A stretch of 64,000 bases of DNA from Pseudomonadota bacterium. GTDB taxonomy: Bacteria; Pseudomonadota; Gammaproteobacteria; Steroidobacterales; Steroidobacteraceae. Every line of letters starts with the position of its first letter. The first letter of the stretch is position 1. The notes beneath the pieces were generated by a model, which was not told where the DNA came from, did not search any database, and saw only the letters and a list, made by a program, of their open reading frames with translations. Position numbers and translations under genes: made by a program. The DNA lies in contig JAFEDS010000005.1 in NCBI GenBank assembly GCA_018241505.1, positions 1 to 64,000 on the forward strand. Reading direction: 5' to 3'. Positions 60,690-64,000 of this stretch are shown piece after piece.

Positions 60690-61742
60690 CTATTCGTAGA
60701 CGCGACCGCCCGCCGCATCACTGTAGGTCGGCCGGGTTGGCTGCAGCCTGCGGGTCGAAGGGGAGAGACCGTAGGCATCCTTGAATTGCCGTGAGAAGTG
60801 CGCGCAGTCCGCGAACCCGGCCTCAATGGCAATCTCCGTAACGGAGCGGTCGGTGTTCTCGACGAGCCAGTGTGCGTAACGCATGCGCAACTGCCGGTAC
60901 AACGAGGCGGGTCCCATGCCAACATGTTCGCGACAAACACGTTCCAACTGCCGGACCGAAACGCCGAGCTCGTCGGCAATGGCGGCAATTGCAACAGGAC
61001 GTGTGAGGTTCTGTTCCATCAGCAGCAGCGCGCGTCGTACCCGAGGCTCGCGCACCGTTTCGGACAGAGGCGGGTGCGGCTGTGCATCGCTGCCGGAGCG
61101 CTCGCGATCGAACAACAACACCTGGCTGGCCTTCTGCGCCACCGCGCGGCCCAGATGTTGCTCAATCAGATAGGTGGCCAGGGCGGCGGTGCCGGCACCC
61201 CCGGCGCACGTAATCCGCGGCCCGTCCGCGAGGAACAGGCGGTCGGCTACCACGGCCTGTCCGGGGAATGCCTCGAGAAAGTCCTGGTAGTGATACCAGC
61301 TTACACAGGAGCGGCGGCCCTTCATGAGACCGGCACGGCACAGAATGAAGCTGCCGGTGCAGACGCCGATCAAAGGGACGTTGGCTGCGCTCACCTCGCG
61401 CAGATAGCGCACCGTGGCTTCATCGACCTGCGGGCCTGCGTGGAGAAGGCCTCCAACAACCACAACGTAGTCGAGTGAATCGGGATCGATGAACCCGCCG
61501 GTGGGTTCAATCAACACCCCGCAACTGGCAGGTACGGATGCCTGCCGGCTCGCCATGATCGACCATTGCACGTGCAACGGGCGGCTGCGATCACCTTCAT
61601 CCGCCGCCAGGCGCAGATGATCAATGAACACAGCGAAGGCCGAGAGTGTGAAGTGCTCAGCCAGGATGATTCCGACGCGCAAGGGAGCTCGCGTTCCGGA
61701 CAACGATGACTGAGGTTTCTGCGAACCGCTTTGTTGAGGCAT
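60690..61742 (-). CDS. GlxA-family AraC transcriptional regulator
   Basis: About 350 residues: an N-terminal DJ-1/PfpI-like domain (RVGIILAEHFTLSAFAVFIDHL, LIGVCTGSFILCRAGLM) and a C-terminal AraC DNA-binding domain (IAAIADELGVSVRQLERVCRE, EIAIEAGFADCAHFSRQFKDA). It is more distant from GbdR than the regulator at 17.6 kb. The start is uncertain between ATG 61742 and ATG 61808, neither with a clear ribosome-binding site. It lies 90 bp upstream of the TonB receptor on the same strand and may activate it. Confidence 0.87.
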   Translation of the reverse strand: MPQQSGSQKPQSSLSGTRAPLRVGIILAEHFTLSAFAVFIDHLRLAADEGDRSRPLHVQWSIMASRQASVPASCGVLIEPTGGFIDPDSLDYVVVVGGLLHAGPQVDEATVRYLREVSAANVPLIGVCTGSFILCRAGLMKGRRSCVSWYHYQDFLEAFPGQAVVADRLFLADGPRITCAGGAGTAALATYLIEQHLGRAVAQKASQVLLFDRERSGSDAQPHPPLSETVREPRVRRALLLMEQNLTRPVAIAAIADELGVSVRQLERVCREHVGMGPASLYRQLRMRYAHWLVENTDRSVTEIAIEAGFADCAHFSRQFKDAYGLSPSTRRLQPTRPTYSDAAGGRVYE

Positions 61743-61918
61743 TGAACGGGCACTCAATGTTGGGTGGACCCCCGCGCGCAGTAATATTCCCTTAACCTCA
61801 CCTGTCATGCAAGGAGCAAACGGATCTCGGGGCTGGACCCTGCCTATTCAATCACTTACTGAGTTTTTCTGGGTGCTCCCGCAGAATTTCTAAACCCGGC
61901 TCATCATTGAACGCGCAT

Positions 61919-62602
61919 TCAGGGCGGGTCTTTGCGGCCCCCGCGGCCCGGTTTCGCGGGCAATCCGGCGAGCTCGCGGATCTTCTCATCCAGGTAGGCG
62001 AGCACCCGTTTATCGCGCTCGGTTTCCTTGTGGGTGAGAAAGCTGATGGCCATGCCTTCGAGCACATAGCGGGAAATATCGAGGGCGAGGTCGAATTTCT
62101 CACCGCGGCCCTGCCATTCCGGGAATACCTCGACGGCCTGCCGGTGCCACTCTTTCTCGAAAGCCTCCTGTGCCGGGCGCAGGATCGCCGACAACTCCTT
62201 GTCGGTCCGGGCCGCGACCGCGAGCTCGAAGAAAGCCACGAACATCGGGTGACGAACGTGCCCCCAATACGCTTCGACACTCTGGCGGATGTGGTCGCGG
62301 TCCGAGCTGGGCTTGGTGACGGCCTTGCGAAACGCCCGCAGGCGTTTTGCGTGCAGATGTTCCACCGCCGCTCTGACGACCGCCAGCTTGGAGGGGAAGT
62401 GATGCAACATCGCGCCGCGCGACAACCCGGCCTTCTCGGCGATCAGTGTGGTGGTTGTCCGGGAATAGCCGTAGTCAATGAAGCACTTGATGGCGGCTTC
62501 AATGATCTGTGTCCGGGTCGAGGCGCTCTTCTGGGCCTGCCAGCCCAGCGCCTCGGCGGGTTCGGAGTCATCGTCAGGAAGGGCGGTAGAGGTCTTATTC
62601 AC
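61919..62602 (-). CDS. TetR/AcrR family transcriptional regulator
   Basis: About 227 residues. The helix-turn-helix (RTTTTLIAEKAGLSRGAMLHHF) starts near residue 45 and is followed by an all-helical ligand domain. I chose the GTG at 62602, which has AAGGAA eight bases upstream; the longer frame begins at a TTG (62623) lying inside the candidate operator and has no ribosome-binding site. It is divergent from the SDR-MaoC-SDR operon and is its likely repressor. Confidence 0.88.
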   Translation of the reverse strand: MNKTSTALPDDDSEPAEALGWQAQKSASTRTQIIEAAIKCFIDYGYSRTTTTLIAEKAGLSRGAMLHHFPSKLAVVRAAVEHLHAKRLRAFRKAVTKPSSDRDHIRQSVEAYWGHVRHPMFVAFFELAVAARTDKELSAILRPAQEAFEKEWHRQAVEVFPEWQGRGEKFDLALDISRYVLEGMAISFLTHKETERDKRVLAYLDEKIRELAGLPAKPGRGGRKDPP

Positions 62603-62620
62603 TCGAAATTCCTTATTCGA

Positions 62621-62641
62621 CAAGCATGTATAGGTTGCTTG
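62621..62641. promoter_or_regulatory. TetR operator candidate upstream of SDR operon
   Basis: A perfect 6-bp inverted repeat CAAGCA / TGCTTG with a 9-nt AT-rich spacer (TGTATAGGT), 21 bp in total, lies between the divergent TetR and SDR genes. Length and position suit a TetR-family dimer site controlling both. Confidence 0.55.
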
Positions 62642-62723
62642 AAAAAGTCAAAGGTGATTGAAACAGGATGAGCTGACTGCTAACGTCGGCACGCATCGGG
62701 TGGCTGACCGGGGGATACGGCAC

Positions 62724-63482
62724 GTGAATCGGCTCGCGGGAAAAGTGGCAATCATTACAGGGGCGGCGTCCGGACTCGGGCGCGCCGATGCGCAGGCGCT
62801 CGTAGAGCAGGGGGCCAGGGTGCTCCTCAGCGATCTGAACGAGAGCGCCGGCAGGCAGGTCGCCGCCGAGTTGAATGAGCGGGCCGCGGGCGCGGCTCAT
62901 TTCATGACCCACGATGTTCGCGACGAGGCTCGTTGGGGCGAGGTTGTCGCCGCCGCGCAGGAGCGCTTTGGCGGGCTGCACATCCTGGTCAACAACGCAG
63001 GCGTGGTCGTAGTGGCCACACCCGAGACGACCACCCTGGAGCAATTCAGATTCGCCAATTCCGTGATGTCCGAAGGGGTGTTCCTGGGATGCAAGGCCGC
63101 GATTCCGGTCATGCGCGCCAGTGGCGGCGGCTCGATCATCAACATGTCTTCTGTCGCCTCCCATCTGGGCTATCCCGTCTTTTTCGCCTACAGCGCCGCC
63201 AAGGGCGCGGTGCGCGCCATGACCAAATCCATTGCAGTGCATTGTCAGATGAACAAGTACCACATTCGCTGCAATTCCATCCACGCGGGAGCAATCGACA
63301 CGCCCATGATTGCGCAGGCCAACGCCGCGCTGGGACTGAAAAACGCCGACTACGAGGCGGCTCCTTGGGGGTTGGGCACGCCTCGGGACGTCGCGAACCT
63401 CGTCGTGTACCTCGCATCCGATGAATCCGCGTTCGTGAACGGCACCGAGATCCTCATTGATAACGCCTTGACCATCCAATAA
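62724..63482 (+). CDS. Short-chain dehydrogenase/reductase (SDR)
   Basis: A 252-residue classical SDR. Visible are the NAD(P) motif TGAASGLG near residue 12, an Asp after the second strand (LLSDLNES) that favours NAD(H), NNAG, and the catalytic Ser plus YSAAK (NMSSVASHLGYPVFFAYSAAK). The GTG start at 62724 has GGGGGA nine bases upstream. It heads an operon with MaoC and another SDR, an arrangement seen in fatty-acid-like, steroid or terpenoid oxidation. The substrate is unknown. Confidence 0.9.
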   Translation: MNRLAGKVAIITGAASGLGRADAQALVEQGARVLLSDLNESAGRQVAAELNERAAGAAHFMTHDVRDEARWGEVVAAAQERFGGLHILVNNAGVVVVATPETTTLEQFRFANSVMSEGVFLGCKAAIPVMRASGGGSIINMSSVASHLGYPVFFAYSAAKGAVRAMTKSIAVHCQMNKYHIRCNSIHAGAIDTPMIAQANAALGLKNADYEAAPWGLGTPRDVANLVVYLASDESAFVNGTEILIDNALTIQ

Positions 63483-63491
63483 GCGGCTGTC

Positions 63492-63935
63492 ATGCGCTAT
63501 TACGAGGACCTGGTCGAAGGCGAAGAAAGCTGCTCCGGGACCCGGGCCGTGACGGCGGAGGAGCTCGTCGATTTCGCCCGCAAATACGACCCCCAGTATT
63601 TCCACATCGATGTGGAAGCGGCCAAGGGCTCCATATTCGGCGGGCTGGTCGCCTCGGGCATTTTCACCATGGCCATCTGGCGTCAACTCGATCACCAGAT
63701 CGCCGGCGACATCGCCTGGATCTGCGGCGTCGGTTGGGATGATGTGAAGTTCAAGACCGCCTTGCGCGCGGGAGACGTGGTACGAGCCCGGGCGAAATGC
63801 GTCGGCAAACGGCCTTCCAACAGTCATCCCGAACGGGGTGTCGTCATTTACGACTACACGCTGCAGAACCAACGCAACGAGACAGTGTTCTCGTGCCGTA
63901 GCACCAACCTGGTCGAGCGAAAGGGGCCACGATGA
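63492..63935 (+). CDS. MaoC-like (hot-dog fold) dehydratase family protein
   Basis: A 147-residue MaoC-type protein with the hydratase segment FARKYDPQYFHIDVEAAK containing the Asp and His. It is a homologue of the MaoC protein at 9182-9619. It sits between two SDR genes and overlaps the second by 4 nt (ATGA). The pairing suggests alternating hydration and dehydrogenation, as in beta-oxidation-like chemistry. Confidence 0.88.
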   Translation: MRYYEDLVEGEESCSGTRAVTAEELVDFARKYDPQYFHIDVEAAKGSIFGGLVASGIFTMAIWRQLDHQIAGDIAWICGVGWDDVKFKTALRAGDVVRARAKCVGKRPSNSHPERGVVIYDYTLQNQRNETVFSCRSTNLVERKGPR

Positions 63936-64000
63936 ATCGCCTGGAAGCAAAAGTCGCCGTCGTCCTCGGCGCGGCCGGTGAGAACAACATGGGGCAGGTG
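63932..64000 (+). CDS. SDR-family oxidoreductase, N-terminal fragment (cut by window)
   Basis: Only the first 23 codons are present: MNRLEAKVAVVLGAAGENNM continuing GQV. The VAVVLGAAG-x-x-N-M-G spacing is a Rossmann nucleotide-binding start of the SDR family, with the extended GxxGxxxMG form. The start overlaps the MaoC stop by 4 nt. Confidence 0.75.
   Translation, partial: MNRLEAKVAVVLGAAGENNMGQV

Noticed and set aside
62613-63950. A 445-codon minus-strand frame across the SDR and MaoC genes
   Set aside because: It spans two clear + strand genes with family motifs plus their intergenic region, so it is a shadow frame.
1-64000. Insertion sequences, prophage genes, CRISPR arrays, tRNA/rRNA genes, glycine or cobalamin riboswitches
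   Set aside because: I looked for transposase or integrase motifs, regularly spaced repeats, tRNA-like cloverleaf ends and riboswitch consensus blocks near corrinoid and glycine-related genes and found none that I could support.

Overview
The window is 64 kb of GC-rich, gene-dense proteobacterial chromosome. A TonB-dependent receptor next to a TPR-sulfotransferase, GlxA-type AraC regulators, a tetratricopeptide diguanylate cyclase and glcDEF suggest a gammaproteobacterium, possibly a Steroidobacteraceae-like lineage. That placement is inference. I recognise no tRNA, rRNA, CRISPR array, insertion sequence or phage gene. Both ends are cut: cobB enters at the left edge and a short-chain dehydrogenase leaves at the right.

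Layout. 0-0.7 kb: end of a cobalamin synthesis gene (cobB). 0.8-3.5 kb: Lrp/AsnC regulator divergent from ornithine cyclodeaminase and arginase. 3.4-5.9 kb: LysR regulator divergent from azoR and a pirin. 5.9-9.6 kb: diguanylate cyclase, a strikingly acidic small protein, a secreted SGNH hydrolase and a MaoC protein. 9.7-22.4 kb: a corrinoid demethylation module (non-pyrrolysine MttB-family methyltransferase, corrinoid protein, pterin methyltransferase, MetF, a MetV-like protein, a RACo-like activator, DUF1638 and 'virulence factor' family proteins) with a GlxA/GbdR-like regulator and glcDEF. 22.7-24.6 kb: MscS channel. 24.7-40.7 kb: choline/glycine betaine catabolism: GbcA-like Rieske oxygenase, dimethylglycine-dehydrogenase-like flavoprotein, sarcosine oxidase soxBDAG, a choline/betaine ABC importer, a BetI-BetB fusion and betA. 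40.9-55.8 kb: a second amine-type locus: PotABCD-like importer in three pieces, a TauD/BBOX-like oxygenase with an HD-domain partner, a TetR regulator fused to a degenerate Rieske oxygenase, an intact Rieske paralogue, a class III aminotransferase, two COG1233-type FAD oxidoreductases and a GcvT-family protein. 55.8-61.7 kb: TPR-sulfotransferase, TonB receptor and GlxA regulator. 61.9-64 kb: TetR regulator divergent from an SDR-MaoC-SDR operon.

How the genes work together. Choline is predicted to be imported (ABC), oxidised by BetA and the BetB domain to glycine betaine, and then demethylated stepwise through dimethylglycine and sarcosine to glycine. The first betaine demethylation can be drawn two ways from this locus: an O2-dependent Rieske route, or a corrinoid/tetrahydrofolate route whose methyl group leaves as methyl-THF and is oxidised by MetF.

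The most novel features are two different TetR-enzyme fusions in one region. One is BetI joined to an apparently intact BetB. The other is a TetR domain joined to a Rieske oxygenase that has lost one cluster-ligand His and both catalytic iron His residues. It sits tail-to-tail with the intact paralogue and looks like an enzyme turned into a sensor. A dispersed two-hairpin intergenic repeat, in four copies with compensatory stem changes, runs through the amine loci.
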